From positions 24,776,332-24,840,331 of the forward strand of contig NC_091944.1 of the NCBI RefSeq assembly GCF_041260155.1: a DNA stretch of 64,000 bases, given 5' to 3'. This document shows positions 12,978-25,850 of this stretch, one piece after another (within the stretch, counting starts at the first letter, position 1; each line of letters begins with the position of its first letter). The DNA comes from Ptychodera flava (lineage: Eukaryota; Hemichordata; Enteropneusta; Ptychoderidae). The notes beneath the pieces were generated by a model that was not told the origin of the DNA, searched no databases, and worked only from the letters and a program-made list of their open reading frames with translations. A program made the position numbers and the translations under genes.

Positions 12978-13234
12978 ACACATGAATGTGTCAAAGATTA
13001 AAGGAATTGGCAAATCCCTGTCGGATTTCAAAATACTTCGCCAAGGCTAAGGTTACCACCAAGGCCGGTAACGTTGGCAAAAATTGAGTGGAATAACAAA
13101 CAGCAAATATTCGTTCAAGTTGTTCTCCCGGGTCTTTTCGTTGCGCGATCAATCATTGCTAATTCAAATTAACCTAGAAGTACACGTTAAAGTTCTCTCA
13201 TCAATATAATGGCCGTCAGAAAATGAGCAAAATT

Positions 13235-13629
13235 CGTGAACGGCGGTGTGCGGTTTGAAATCAAAGAAGGTTGAAACATTTTCTCAAATTTTCCTCCGGC
13301 AAACTTCAAGTCGTTCTCATTCAAAGTCGGGAACTGAAATTGGGTGGGTGGGAAGGTGGGGGGGGGGGGTCAATGTGTAAACGTCGTATAGGGCGAAACA
13401 AATGAACACAAAATTTGCCGATATTTAATCTTCAAAATTCACTGTCTTAAATACATCCTGAAAGATTGAATTTTCGATTTTGCACAGAAAAAAAGTTGTT
13501 AAAAACTGCATTTATTCAGCAAGCTTCAAGGTTGGTCCGAATAAGCAGCATATCATGGATTCTAAAAACATTGTACACTTTTGAAAGTTCAAACATCCCA
13601 GTCTGTACCCGAAGCCGCATTCTACCTTC
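13235..13629. mobile_element. MITE family B, degraded copy 2
   Basis: The right end (GCCGCATTCTACCTTCAAG) and interior match family B, and the left portion resembles the AAACTTC...CTCA part of copy 1. A poly-G tract lies inside near 13360. It is more diverged than copy 1, and the TTAA has been lost on the right. The 150-codon minus-strand frame overlapping here is accidental. Confidence 0.55.
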
Positions 13630-16167
13630 AAGTTGCTGGAAAGTGTCGGTGGTATTGCCAGATAAACGACACAAAAGTGCAAGGAACTGGTGAATATAGG
13701 CATTGATATATGTCTGGTCAGCACAAAACAGCACTGTGAAGATCTGAATGACTGGGCAATAATTCTTCCTTGCATAATAGTATCTATTTACAAACTGTTG
13801 GATCGCCCACAATACAATTAATTTCAGGTGAATACGCAAAATTGCCCCTCTAAGAATGCCAGGCAGGAGGTCGTTTCTGGTCGTGGCGAGTTCAAAGAGT
13901 GGATTGTGGGAAATTAGAAAGTTAATTAGCCTTACGAAAGGGGACAATATTTCGCAGATTCTTGTCAAACCGATCGAACTCCGTATAGAAGTCGGTGAAT
14001 AACAAGGATGGCAGGGATTGCGCGGAGAAATTTATTTCTTTGGCGAAGCTGTTTACATGGTTGTCAGGTTTTACTGGCAATCGGCGTTAAATTACAGCTC
14101 ATAAGGAGGATAATTTGAGTCAAAGGTGCCCCTGAAGAACGATTATTGGGATTTACAGAGTGACACCGTTACCCAGTTGTGAGCAACATTCCAGTCTGTC
14201 TGGCAGATCCCCAGCACCGTGTACGCCACTACGGTAACGGGCGGATTGCCATGGGATTTAGTGGTCACGGTCGGGGGTTTTTATGAAGAATTGCTGGGTG
14301 ATTTATCGCGCAAATTCTACGTGCAAGCCATATTTAGGCCTCGGTGACCGCATTTTCGATATGTTTATCATATCTCGATAATCGCGAGAAGCCCTTGGAA
14401 ACGGTAGTTCTAACAGTTTGAAAGACTGCACTCTGACACGTGACCGTCAGTTACGCGGAATCTCTGAAACTGATATTGTAGTCATCGCGAATGGCTTTGG
14501 TGAAATTTCAAGATATTTGATGCGATAACTGGGAAAATGACGTTATTTTGATAATTGATGGACGGGTTTTATTGGTGTCCAAAACGTGTTTAGCCAATGA
14601 TACGCCGCTTTCTTTGACTCGACATGGCGATAGCGGCCTCAACTCGGAATCGAGAATTTTGACGGCGTCACGCGTGTGTACCGTACTGCGCTAGGGAAGC
14701 GTCGAATAGTTGTTGCGGGGATATAGCTCCCTATGTTGTCATGTTGTCCACTTCAATTGCGTTTAATGACTGGCCGTAAGTAGGTTATTGACAATTGTAT
14801 GAAGAAGGAAAATGACCCAATTGATCAGCGCCAACGGCGGTCACCATGCAGAGAATGAAAAAAAAAACTGCCCGGCTGCGGAACAAAGACGATACCAAGC
14901 TCTGTCTCCAGCTATCTTGGCCTAAAGGGTGTTTTTTTCAAAAAGCCAAATTAACGTCAGTTAAGTAATGTCGTCTGGTATAGGTACCATTTTTTGTAGT
15001 GTAATGATTTGGATGTCCAGAACGAGGCGATAAACTTTCCTCGCTCATAAACTTCAGAGGTGGTGAACCAAAGACTCCCAGGTGTTTTTTTGGCGCTGCA
15101 CAAAAACAACAGGTGGCTTTCTCCTTTGAACAATGTTGTATTTAATTCATTGGGTTGTTTTTGTGACAACATTCGGAAATTACACTGTTTGCAGAGCTTG
15201 TATCCTATCTACGGACGAAGAAATTTGAACGATTATATTAATACGCCGTGATGTTCAACTAGTGATCGTCTTACTGTTGTTGTACTATGCGTAGGGGTTG
15301 AGTTACTGATACCATTTCGTCATCTTGGAGATTGACATTTTGTTTGAGCACTTCACTTCTGAGAGCACTCTTGAAAATCTTCGCGTGCGTGCATGTGTGT
15401 GTACATTTAGAAAGAAAGGGGTAAATTGACAGATAAACAGACTGACATATAGATAAATAGTTACGGAGACAGACAGACAGATAGATAGGTAGAACATGGA
15501 GGTAATAACAAGACTCCATGGCTAGAAAGACATTGATTACGAGTTGTGCATTGATATGACACGTGCGATCTAGGGTCTAACGTAAAATGGCACGGCAAAA
15601 CGGCACTTACGGTTACGCCACCCAGACGTTAATAGCCCTCTCCGAGCGTCATCTGTATCTACAGGTCCCGAAACTCTGCTCTAGTGCATCCTCGATGAAA
15701 ATAAAAAACGGACCAGCTTGCTACACTATTATATTTCAATGTATTCATCATATTCATTTACTTTCCATTAAAATTTTCTCATTTTTTTCCAGAGCACGAT
15801 TATATTGAGGTGCATGTGCTGTGCTATTTTTATTACAGTCGTCTTTAATTTCTGTGAACTCCTATGAATAGTTTACTTTTGTTCTAACTGACACGAATAC
15901 ATCAACTTAATTATCGTATTTTAGTCCCTCACGAATCAGTACTTACATCTATAGTCCTGCTCTGCCTCCATAGCAACCCCTCGTAATATTTACCTCCTCG
16001 TTAAGAAAGTAACCGGAACTATTAAGTCTACCAAACTATACAATAAAGAACGATACTTGGTCATTGCAATTAAACTTACACAATTAGCAAACTTTAACAA
16101 ATTTAAGTTTTTGATAATCCCACACACAAGCTTATAAAATTTATGTATTGGTATCTGCAGGTCCCCA
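13630..16167. other. No gene recognised
   Basis: About 2.5 kb without a recognisable gene. A degenerate GATA/GACA patch occurs at about 15420-15490. Other short frames have no supporting features. Confidence 0.4.
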
Positions 16168-16256
16168 AACATACATGCATGCATGCATACACATAGATAC
16201 ATAGATACATACATACATACATACATACATACATACATAGATACATACATAGATAC

Positions 16257-16323
<67 letters not shown>

Positions 16324-16582
16324 CATACATAGATACATACATACATACATACATACATACATACATACATACATACATACATACATACATACAAATACAT
16401 ACATACATACATACATACATACATACATACATACATACATACATACATACATACATACATACATACATACATACATACATACATACATACATACATACAT
16501 ACATACATACATACATACATACATACATACATACATACATACATACATACATACATACATACATACATACATACATACATAA
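16168..16582. repeat. Tetranucleotide array (ATAC)n with inner (GATA)n
   Basis: About 400 bp of ATAC units with a block of about 16 GATA units near 16256-16321. It reads as Met-Tyr-Val-Cys on the minus strand in all three frames; those frames are not genes. Confidence 0.97.
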
Positions 16583-19500
16583 GTCGTCTTGACAGCAATG
16601 CATTTTATCTTCGATACCGAAAACAGAGGCCAACCAAAAAAACTCTTAGGTTATTTTCAAGAGGTGGAAATTTCACAATGAAAAGTATGGGTATGTGAAA
16701 ATTATGATCAGAACTGCACATCGGATAAAACGCCGACAGAACCTTCAGAAAAGAGTGAAATGATATTTATCAATACTGAAATACTAAATTACCATAAAAA
16801 TTCTACATTCAAAGGTTACAGTACAGTGACATAGTCAATCTGGTCGATGATATCTATTTTGCCATACCACTTTCCATTTTTACGTGAATTGCAGACTTAT
16901 GCCTTAACATACACAGTGTGATCCTCTCATAAGTTTCTAGTATGAAATCAAAGAAAGATTAATGCAGTACCTTGACCACGTAATGAAACTGTGGACATGC
17001 ACGGCATATTCAATGTCTATCGCAAGATATTGAATTAGAATATGTCAATATGGCCCCTGCGGAGATAACTGGTTCAGATCTACACAAGTTTTTGAGTTCG
17101 CAGCGAAATCTTCCTGTGTGCATAGGGGCTAGCGTAAATGTCCGCCCCCAGGGGTATTATACAATTAAGCAAGGGTATGATACCCTGCTGGTGCGTTCGG
17201 TGTTGACTTTGTCAAAGTTAATCCATTGATGATCTGGTTACAGCGTCGACAGTTTAGTAACTTACCCCTGCTTGCTTTGGCGCATTCAGCAATCATACGC
17301 ATCTAATAATAGATGCGGCATACACGGCAAACTTAGTGTATGATTATCTAAGGACAAATACATGGCACAGTGAAGGAGAAAAAGAAATCGTTACAAAACC
17401 AGCGCTAACGTAAGACAAAGACACCCAAGGTTGGTAGTATAAATCTTTATTGGCAATATCATAGTTCAACGTATTCAAATAAAGTAAACAACAGTAACAA
17501 AGAACCTGTGCTGAGACTGAGACACTCCTACCCCCGCCCCTATCCTTGGGGACGGACATTTACTCTAGCCGCTATGATTAAATACAAAATCAACACATTC
17601 CGAATGTGTCATTGCCCTTCGATATAACGGCAGAGAGGCAGTAATAAAAAAGAAAAGAAGACAAATACCTTGGCGGTGAGGGCGCAATTTATTCCAGCCA
17701 GCCCCTAATGCGAGATTCTGATAAGGATTCGGTCTATAACTAAGCGTTAATTTTACTTTTCTAATATTCTGAGATTCCTATATAAAATCCATACTACTGA
17801 ACTTGACCATTGTAAGATGACCCAATTTCGGAAAATATTCCGGCTAAGTTTTAGTATCTCATTTGGGTTTACATCAATCAGTGAATAGAATGATGATCAT
17901 AGAAAAAAGCATGGTTAGAGAAGGAATACGAGCCATTTAGCCAATGGCATCGATGTCTTTACAAAAAAAGGTGGGAATACGGAGAAAAGGGCTGATATCG
18001 GACAACTATCGACCGAGCTGAAACTGACAGTTTACAGAAATGTAGCAGTCGAAATGGCGATAATTTTTCACGCAAAAAATTATATATTAAAAAAAAAGAT
18101 GATCCAAAATCAAGCGATTCATATATTTAAATAATAACACATGATAGCGAGGGCAATATCAAAATTTGTTTCCTGCCCAAGGGATGGTGCTCATGACCGG
18201 AATATTGATGGTGCCGAATCTTTAAAAGCGTATTTCCGAAGTGTAATATGTAATTTGACCATTTTATATCCCAAAGTTGTTACGCTGAAAATAGTTGCAG
18301 GTGAGTATAACGATGACTATGCGGCCTGCTACGTCTTGGCAAGTTACCATCGAATCGTGTGGAGCGCGCGAAGTTCGATATGAGTTATGTCATAAATGGC
18401 ACCGTATAACGATAAAGTTCTTCTCAGTGGTTCAACATTGTGTCACTGTATAACTCATTGCAGATAGGACGGGACAATCAAAGCTTCCCATCAAGTAAAA
18501 CTGCATCAAACGAAGTTTAGTTTCTACGTTTTCACTGTTTGAAAACTTAAGTTTAAAAAATGACTTGACCAGGGGTGGCGCTATTCCGTTAAACGTCATA
18601 ACGATTGCTTACAAACAGAAAGTAGCTCGCTCGCTTTTTTGGACGAGCGCCACCGTGACAGGGTTAGCGCCCTTGCGCTCCCACAATCCAGGTAACCTTA
18701 GGTGAGAGATTGGGAAAAGCAGACAATGAATTTGCCACTTTTAACAAACAAATCCACGTTCAAGGGCCAACAGCTCTAACTACCGATCATTTTAACTAGA
18801 TTTGTTGTTTTTGTTTACTATACATTCAGCCATAAAAACATAAACGCGATGCTAATATTTACATTTGAATTTAAGTGCTGATAAGAAGACACTTGTCAGA
18901 ATAATGCACATTAATGACGTAAACGTTGAGCTGACAAGCTGAATGCTGTGTATCTCAACATGCTTTGTTGTTTCAACATACTGTAGCTGACTTTAAAAAA
19001 GAACAAACTAAAAGAAACCAGAAGTATCTACAAAGTTTCACTACAAGCCCTGTTAAGGCAAGTCTAAAATCTATGATATTAGTTATTTGCCAGAAAAAGT
19101 CTATTTGTTGTTCTCAGATAAATTATTTTTTGCATCTTTGCTCATAAACTTCCAAAATATTCATGTTAACCAGATGACTATTTCGACTTTGTCAAGTCTA
19201 AGTTGAAGGATTTGGAGTACAATTTTGAGAATTTTAGAGAAGGGAAGAAGATTTATTATTCAATATGTGAAGTCCAATATATACATGATGTGTAAAATTT
19301 ATACACAGAATAAGATTAAAATATCAGAAGAATTATTTAAATAAATTATTGATTTTTTTTCTGACAAGAAGAATCGCCCGACCTTTTCAGAACCCTTAAC
19401 ATTACAACTGATGGCACGGCGAGATGTAAAGATTTACATGCAGCTTGGAACGGTACGCCGTATTTGTGCGTATATATACTTATTTAAACAGCGTGTTTGA

Positions 19501-19770
19501 ACTGTGTATGGCGTTGCATCCCTGCCAAAATTAAGCTATGCCGTTGTAATTACGACATGATGATGAGATGCAAAATGCGATCATGTTGACATACAGACTT
19601 GACATTCTTTGAATCTTACATGAAGAATGCGAGAATTTGGCTGTGAAAAGTGTGTTTCAAAAAGTGAAGTCATCAAGGGGGTGGGCTGTGATCAGGTACA
19701 GCCCGTGTGAACACGTCCGAATACTTTCCTGTCGATGATGTCGTATGAGTCAGCAAAGGAAGTATAAGGA
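16583..19770. other. No gene recognised
   Basis: About 3.2 kb of AT-rich intergenic DNA. Small inverted repeats are visible, for example GGTGGCGCT near 18573 with AGCGCCACC near 18646, but no full element or gene was defined. Confidence 0.35.
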
Positions 19771-19775
19771 GGTTT

Positions 19776-20188
19776 AAAGGGCGCCCTCAACGAAGAATTC
19801 ATCCTAGTGCACGTGTAGGGCATGACAATGATAACGATAGGAAAAGCGAGAGTTGCTCTGAGAAAGTGACGTATTTTATTATTTTTAGCTCGAGAGCTCA
19901 AGATACGGGACTTTCCATTCGACTGTTTATGAACGGTACATCCGTTTCAAAATCCTAAAAAGGGGAATTAACAGAGAAGCTGAGGTCAACCAGGTCCGGC
20001 AACTGCTCAGCGAGGCCCGTTGACGCTGAGTAATTTCATTTCGAATCGTTCACCCGTGAGAGAGAAGGTCTCCTGTACTTCTCTAGGTGCCGGCAGTGAT
20101 TTGAGCAAATCGAGCTCAATTATTCGTGAATCCTGTTCCAGATCATAAACGATTGACGATAAGTGGCATCATAAAACATCTCTCTACG
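19776..20188 (+). promoter_or_regulatory. Probable promoter and 5' untranslated exon of RING gene 1
   Basis: This stretch shares blocks with the region before RING gene 2: GGGCGCCCTCAACG (19779 and 25267), then TTTTTAGCTC (about 19885 and 25362), then AACTGCTCA. It ends in a strong splice donor, CTACG|GTAAGTAA, with the intron starting at 20189. The transcription start is not determined. The shared blocks show that regulatory DNA was duplicated along with the gene. Confidence 0.45.
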
Positions 20189-20335
20189 GTAAGTAATAAA
20201 TGTCAACATGGCAACGTAGCTACCATGTATGTATGAAGTTCAGTGATGTTATAATTACTGTACATAAGGGTTACCAGATTTGGTATCGTGACGAGAAGAA
20301 CGAAACAAAACAAATCATAAGGATTTGAGTTCAGT

Positions 20336-20419
<84 letters not shown>

Positions 20420-20549
20420 ATCCGCATAGTTACGTCTATCGCTGTGTAGCAGCAATGTTTTTTGTCATGCATGAGCAGTCAAAACAATCATTATCACGTG
20501 ATTTCAAGGAAGGTTTCAGGCTACTGTGTGATAATTCATGTCCTTACAG
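20189..20549 (+). other. Predicted 5'UTR intron of RING gene 1, with (GA)n
   Basis: It starts at GTAAGT and ends at the acceptor TCCTTACAG, 25 bp before the ATG. Inside is a (GA)n run at 20340-20414. The paralogue at 26092 has the same layout, an intron with a (GA)n run and a closely similar acceptor TCCCTACAG. Confidence 0.5.
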
Positions 20550-20574
20550 GTCCTCATTGTTCGTCGCGTGAATC

Positions 20575-21423
20575 ATGTCAGCAGCGAAAGAAAATAACCC
20601 AGGACAAAAAGCTAACATTGACAAAACTGTTGAACAATTGCAAGAACCGGCTAAAACGAAAAGTAGACGTACAGGACAGACGGGAAAAAACGAAGCACCA
20701 CATTCGTCCGGTCTAGACGCTGTCTCCGAACTCTCTCAGCAATTACGAACTTTGAGAAAGAAAAACCGAAAATTGGAACGCGAGAAAAAGTCTCTCGAGG
20801 ACCAGGTATGCGTCCTGCAGGAGCAATGCCTAGTGTCTGACGAGGAGAGAAGGCATGCAGCCGAAGCTGAACTCGTCCGACAACAACTGCAACTGAAAGA
20901 GGACGAAAATGTCGTGTCCGAGGAAATGCGACGCGGCCTCGAAATAGAAAGGAAGAAACTCAGAAGACGGGTACACAAACTGCAAGGCGAGCTGAATCGT
21001 ACAAGGCACGAAAACCTGCAACTCATGCAGCATTCCGAGATACTAGAACGCATTCAAGAGAGTATGGAGTCGAAGTTGAACGAGGCGCTGAGTCAAGTGA
21101 CTATTTTGAGCATGATTGAACATATGGCTCCGGCCGCTCAAGAACAGATTCAAATCCTCCGTGCCTGTCTCATATCTGTTCATGAAAGTAGGGCACAGTC
21201 GCCTGGCCGCAGACGAGCGGCAACGCCAAATGCAACGCAGGGTTCTGCTATAGATATGAGTTGCATCATATGTTACGAACACGAAAGAACGATTGAAACA
21301 CGGCCCTGCGGGCACATCGTGATGTGCGCCGTGTGCGCCCAGCAGCAATCCGACGAAAACGGAACTTGCCCCGTGGACAGGCAGGTCATTGAATCAATGA
21401 GGAATATAGCAGAAGATCAGTAA
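20575..21423 (+). CDS. Coiled-coil RING-finger protein 1 (likely E3 ubiquitin ligase)
   Basis: A 282-residue protein encoded in one exon. Residues 1-50 are polar and disordered. Residues about 50-190 form a long heptad-rich coiled coil, probably for dimerisation. Residues 230-268 are a C-terminal RING: Cys230, Cys233, Cys245 (PCGH), His247, Cys251, Cys254, Cys265, and Asp268 where a canonical C3HC4 RING has its eighth Cys (CPVD). Asp in that place is known to bind zinc in RBX1. RING proteins of this kind recruit E2 enzymes to transfer ubiquitin; the target is unknown. The start is the first ATG after the predicted acceptor at 20549. It is closely similar to the 26092 gene and more distantly to the 56710 gene. 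Confidence 0.85.
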   Translation: MSAAKENNPGQKANIDKTVEQLQEPAKTKSRRTGQTGKNEAPHSSGLDAVSELSQQLRTLRKKNRKLEREKKSLEDQVCVLQEQCLVSDEERRHAAEAELVRQQLQLKEDENVVSEEMRRGLEIERKKLRRRVHKLQGELNRTRHENLQLMQHSEILERIQESMESKLNEALSQVTILSMIEHMAPAAQEQIQILRACLISVHESRAQSPGRRRAATPNATQGSAIDMSCIICYEHERTIETRPCGHIVMCAVCAQQQSDENGTCPVDRQVIESMRNIAEDQ

Positions 21424-21487
21424 TTATAAGAAAAGAGGGCTCATTGAATGCGCATGCGCCCTGCTTCAATTCATCGATGAACCTGAT

Positions 21488-21700
21488 TTGGTAAATTATC
21501 ACCGCATAAGTTGTCACAACCGTCCCTTAGAGGGACCGTTTCAAGGCCATGTACAGCGTGTCTGTAGACACGGAACCCCGATAAAGTGTTGGAGCTGTGG
21601 TCGCTCTGGTCATAAGCAAAAGTGTGTTCACGTTGTATCGGAATGGCTAGGAGATTGGCAAAGAAGGTTTTGCCGACCCACCACGTCGCATCAAAAATAA
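21488..21700 (+). pseudogene. LINE ORF1 C-terminal fragment with CCHC knuckle
   Basis: A 70-codon frame with C-x2-C-x4-H-x3-C (CWSCGRSGHKQKC), the nucleic-acid-binding knuckle found at the end of many LINE ORF1 proteins. It lies just 5' of the endonuclease in the same orientation. The upstream part of ORF1 is missing. Confidence 0.6.
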
Positions 21701-21712
21701 AACCCATAACTC

Positions 21713-22830
21713 TATAACTATCTGTGCATGGAATATACAGCACCTTACTAACAAAATAGAGCAGTTAAGACATTTTTTTGAATTTTAGTTTCCAAAGTTC
21801 ATTCATTTCTGTTGACATTTTATGCATTGTTGAGAGTTTTTTGTCGAAAGACCATTCTGATTCTGAATTTTTGATTGATGACTACAATCTTGAACGTAAA
21901 GATAGATTACTCAGAATAGGCGGTGGTATTGTTACATATCTAAAGTCTCATATTTTGTACAAACGGCGTGTTGATCTTGAATGTGACGACCTTGAAATTA
22001 TGTGGATTGAAATAACACCTAACAGAAGTCGACATTTCATGGTTGCTATTATTTATCGCCCTCCCAATACAACTCGTGACACTGATATTGCGATTGTGCA
22101 GAATATTGAACAGGGTTGTTGTGAGGGTAAAGAAATGATTCTCTGTGGTGATTTCAATATTGATCTTTTAACAGAGTTGTCTTTGAATCATTACGTTTAC
22201 CAGTCTTTGTTATCTTTGAACATGGTACAATTAGTCAATAGTATTACTCGTCCTGTTTCTCACTCTTGCCTTGACCACATATATGTGACAAATGATGAAA
22301 ACTTTACTGATACCAGCGTTATTGAACTTGGCCTGTCCGATCATTTGCCTGTTATTACACACCGTAAATTGAATGTACAAGGTAAAAATCGAGGTGGTCG
22401 AATAAATATCAAATACAGGTCTTTTAAACGTTTTAATGAAATGAAGTTCATTGACGATTTGAAGTGCGCTCCATGGCATCTACTTAATGGTATTGAAAAT
22501 GTGAATGTCTTATTTGATACTTGGATTTCGATTTTCAATAGACTTTGTGACTTGCATTGCCCAATTATTGAGCGTCGTGTTAAACGTTTCAGGCAGCCGG
22601 AATGGCTGACTGCTGACATATTAAATGCTATGAAAGAGCGGGATGTAGCTCTGAAAAATGCCAGATCTTGTTCATCTATTACTCTATGGAATCATTTTAA
22701 ACTTCTTCGTAACAGAGTTGTTCATCTTATTACAATGGCAAAAAAGCAGTATTTTAGAAATTCCATAGCAGGCAGTAGCAATAATGCCACGGCTATCTGG
22801 TGTTTACAACAATTTGATCAATGTAAATAA
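21713..22830 (+). pseudogene. LINE ORF2, endonuclease part
   Basis: The conserved start (CAWNIQHLTNKIEQLR) is visible from about 21717 in a different frame from the rest, so a frameshift lies near 21775. The main frame runs from 21778 and has the APE endonuclease motifs LCIVESFLS (catalytic Glu), CGDFNID and SDHLPV, with a GGGIVTYLK segment between. It loses frame near 22800, just before the RT. Confidence 0.85.
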
Positions 22831-24307
22831 CTTTAAGGATCCTACATTTATATCGAATGGGGTTTGCTTTGAAAACCACTCTGAGATTGCTGACGCTTTC
22901 AATAAGCATTTTGTAGGTATCAGTCACTGTACCGATGATTCCAATGAACCTGTTAATCTGGAGTCATTACGTAAGTTTATAAATACGGTATTATGTGATG
23001 TTCCGTCTTTCAGTTTTCCTTTACTGAAGAATGATTTTGTTTGTAAATCTTTACAAGAAGCCAAATGCACGGGTATTGATAATGTTAACTGTAAGCTCTT
23101 AAGAATTGCTGCACCTGTAATTTCAGCTACTCTTACTTACCTTTTCAATAAGAGCTTGGATCATGCTATTTTCCCCAGAGTCTTTAAATGTGCTAGAGTT
23201 GTTCCCATTTACAAAGGGTCTGGTAACATCAGTGATATGTCTAACTATCGTCCTATTTCAATTTTACCAGCTCTTTCGAAAATCATTGAAAGACATGTGT
23301 ACAACTCTTTTTTTGAATATTTATCTATGTTTAATCTTCTTTTCGATACTCAGTCTGGTTTTAGAAAGAACTACTCATGCCAAACAGCCCTAATCCGTTT
23401 AACAGATGAAATTTTGTGTAATGTTGACAGTGGTTATTTGAATAGTGTACTCCTGCTTGATCTATCAAAGGCATTTGATCTTATAGATCATGACATTTTG
23501 CTTGCTAAACTACATGTTTATGGGCTATCTGATGGAGTGATTAACTGGTTTAGATGTTATCTCTCAAATCGTCAACAGATTGTAGATTACATGGGTAGTA
23601 GATCGACTATTTGTCGTGTTACCACAGGTGTGCCGCAAGGGTCTATTTTAGGACCTTTACTTTTCATGATATTTATTAATGATATGTCATTGTCTGTTGA
23701 TTCCTCCACCCTCCACATGTATGCTGATGATCAGACACTACTTACGAAGGGAAAGTGTATTAGTGAAGTCAATGATGCTGTAAATCGTGATATTTTACCA
23801 ATTTCTAATTGGATAACCAATAATCATATGCGTATAAACGCAAGGAAAACAAAGTGCATTTTGATAACTTCACCTTTTATGTTGGGTCATTTAAATAATT
23901 CCGATGTTTCATTGTCTATAGAGATAGCTGATACCAAGATCCCCAAAGTTATTTCAGGGGAGATTTTAGGTATATCTTTAGATGAAACCTTATCCTGGGA
24001 TGTTCATATTGATAATTTATGCAAGAAATTGAGTATGCGCATTGGATTTTTACGTAAACTTCGTACTTATATTCCTTTTGATCAGCGGTTAGTACTGTAC
24101 TATGGTCTATTCCAGAGTATTCTTGATTATTGCTGTGTAGTTTGGGGAAACACAACAGTTAAGAATATTGATAAAGTGTTTATACTTCAGAAACGAGCTC
24201 TACGCACGCTTTTTGAACTTCCGTTTGATTTCCCTTCAGTGGATTTATCATGTCTGTCAGACAAAGAATATTTTACTTCACCGCAATTGAAACATTTAAA
24301 TGTTTGA
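22784..24307 (+). pseudogene. LINE ORF2, reverse transcriptase part
   Basis: A 507-codon frame with all core RT motifs: NYRPISILPALSKIIER near residue 154, SGFRKNYSC near 191, LLDLSKAFD near 224, GVPQGSILGPLLFMIFIND near 282 and YADD at 313-316. The SKAFD and GVPQGSILGP forms are typical of the CR1/L2/Jockey side of LINEs. A frameshift near 24280 separates it from the C-terminal piece. Confidence 0.9.
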
Positions 24308-24558
24308 AAGGGTATGGTCCACAGTATTTATCTGATTTGTTTACCGCTCAGAGTGATGTACATAGTCATCATACACGGTCTACTTCTCGCCAGGATTCTT
24401 ATGTACCTAGATGCTTCTCTAAATATGGTCAACGTAGCTTTCAATACCGTGCTGCCAAACTGTGGAATGCTTTACCAATTGAAATCAAACAAACTACTGT
24501 TCTGTACACCTTTAAATCTGACTTGAAAGATTATGTGAAAATGAATGTTCCTTTGTAG
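24250..24558 (+). pseudogene. LINE ORF2, C-terminal piece
   Basis: Continues ORF2 after the frameshift near 24280. It carries the usual end of CR1/L2-type ORF2 (FKCLKGYGPQYLSDLF..., then NALPIEIK), followed by TAG and the 3' tail. Confidence 0.75.
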
Positions 24559-24655
24559 ATGTAATTATTGTTAATTTTGCTTGAGCCCCGATGAAAATTA
24601 CTGTACAAGTAACTCGGCCGCTCAATAAAAGTGTAAATAAATAAATAAATAAATA

Positions 24656-25261
24656 AAACATAAACTGCGTCCGTGAAATGCAGGAAAAATTGTATAAAAT
24701 ATAACTAAGGATGCATCCTCAATAAGACGATATGTCCGATTCAAAAAACACTATGAAATTACATTCAGGACACTTTGTATTTCATCAAAGAGTACGTCAC
24801 CCTGTCGAATTCGAAGTGTCATAGTTTTACCACAGGGAGAAGTACATTTTTCACATAAGGCGCCTTAACTAAACTTTTTTGTTTGCCGTCTGCGTGCTGG
24901 TAGGTTTTCAGAGAAAGTTAAGAAAACAAACACAATGTTAATAGTATTACAAATATAAAATATTACTTTCGATTGTACCAATCTTGTCAGTCATTCTCTC
25001 TGCAAAAATTGAAACTTTGCCGGCCTATTTTTTGGAATTTTCAAGGCCCCCTTGAACATCCTGTTTTATCATGTCCCTCCCCGACCACTTTCTTTTCCGA
25101 TTCCTTTTCGTTAATAATGCTAGCTCCCTAAGACGGACTGCAATCACCATCTAGCACAGAATGTGTCAAACACGTTCGCATGCACTCTCAGTTTAAGCAT
25201 ATCATGATGTATCGGCACGGTCCGTGGAGGGACCGTGGTATCGGCTATGCGGACGTGTCAC
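24656..25261. other. No gene recognised; imperfect palindrome near 25216
   Basis: Intergenic DNA between the LINE and the upstream region of RING gene 2. A short palindrome (CACGGTCC...GGACCGTG) at 25216-25238 relates to the perfect one at 4599. Confidence 0.4.
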
Positions 25262-25623
25262 CTGTCGAGGGCGCCCTCAACGGGGAATTCTGGGCACGTC
25301 AAACGTGGAAGTGAAAGTCACTGTAACAACATGATGACGTCTTTACATATTTTTAGCTCAGGGGATTTTCCAGGATAATGTGATTGAATTCGGGGATACC
25401 TGCTTCAAATTCAAGTACGGAGAACTCATAAGATAGGCAAACCAGCAGAATGAACTGCTCAAGGATCCGTACACCAGGGTCCGTCTGATGTTGAGCACTC
25501 CGACGGTAAGCTTAGCTTTTATGAGGACGCCATTTCGTAACTATGTGTCAATAGAATGAGAGACAATACCAATCGCCAGTGTTCTGAATACATCCAGACA
25601 TTAACCTGGTTGGTAGATTCAAG
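25262..25623 (+). promoter_or_regulatory. Probable promoter and 5' untranslated exon of RING gene 2
   Basis: Shares GAGGGCGCCCTCAACG, TTTTTAGCTC and AACTGCTCA blocks with the region upstream of RING gene 1. Two donors are possible: GACG|GTAAGC at 25506, which best matches gene 1's donor, or CAAG|GTGAGT at 25624. Transcript data would decide between them. Confidence 0.4.
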
Positions 25624-25761
25624 GTGAGTCGTTTTGTTTCACAAACTGATCACTGCGAAAGATATTTTCCGCTTCAGTTTCGACTAGAAACTGGTACACA
25701 CTATGTACACACCATGGCAGGTGAGAATCGGGCCTGGATAATAAATTCATAACGTGATACG

Positions 25762-25850
<89 letters not shown>

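Larger units (their letters stand above)
21435..24655 (+). mobile_element. CR1/L2-like LINE between two RING genes
   Basis: Plus-strand non-LTR element holding, in order, a CCHC zinc knuckle from the end of ORF1 (CWSCGRSGHKQKC near 21590), an APE-type endonuclease, a reverse transcriptase and a short C-terminal part. It ends in a 3' tail of repeated AAAT/AATA units at 24630-24655, typical of CR1/L2-type elements. It is 5'-truncated within ORF1. ORF2 has about three frame breaks (near 21775, 22800 and 24280), so this copy is dead but not ancient. The left border is approximate. Confidence 0.85.

Noticed and set aside
13516-13968. 150-codon minus-strand frame
   Set aside because: It overlaps a degraded family B MITE, so the open frame is accidental.
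15990-16633. Long Met-Tyr-Val-Cys and Tyr-Leu-Ser-Ile frames on the minus strand
   Set aside because: Products of the tetranucleotide array, open in all three frames.
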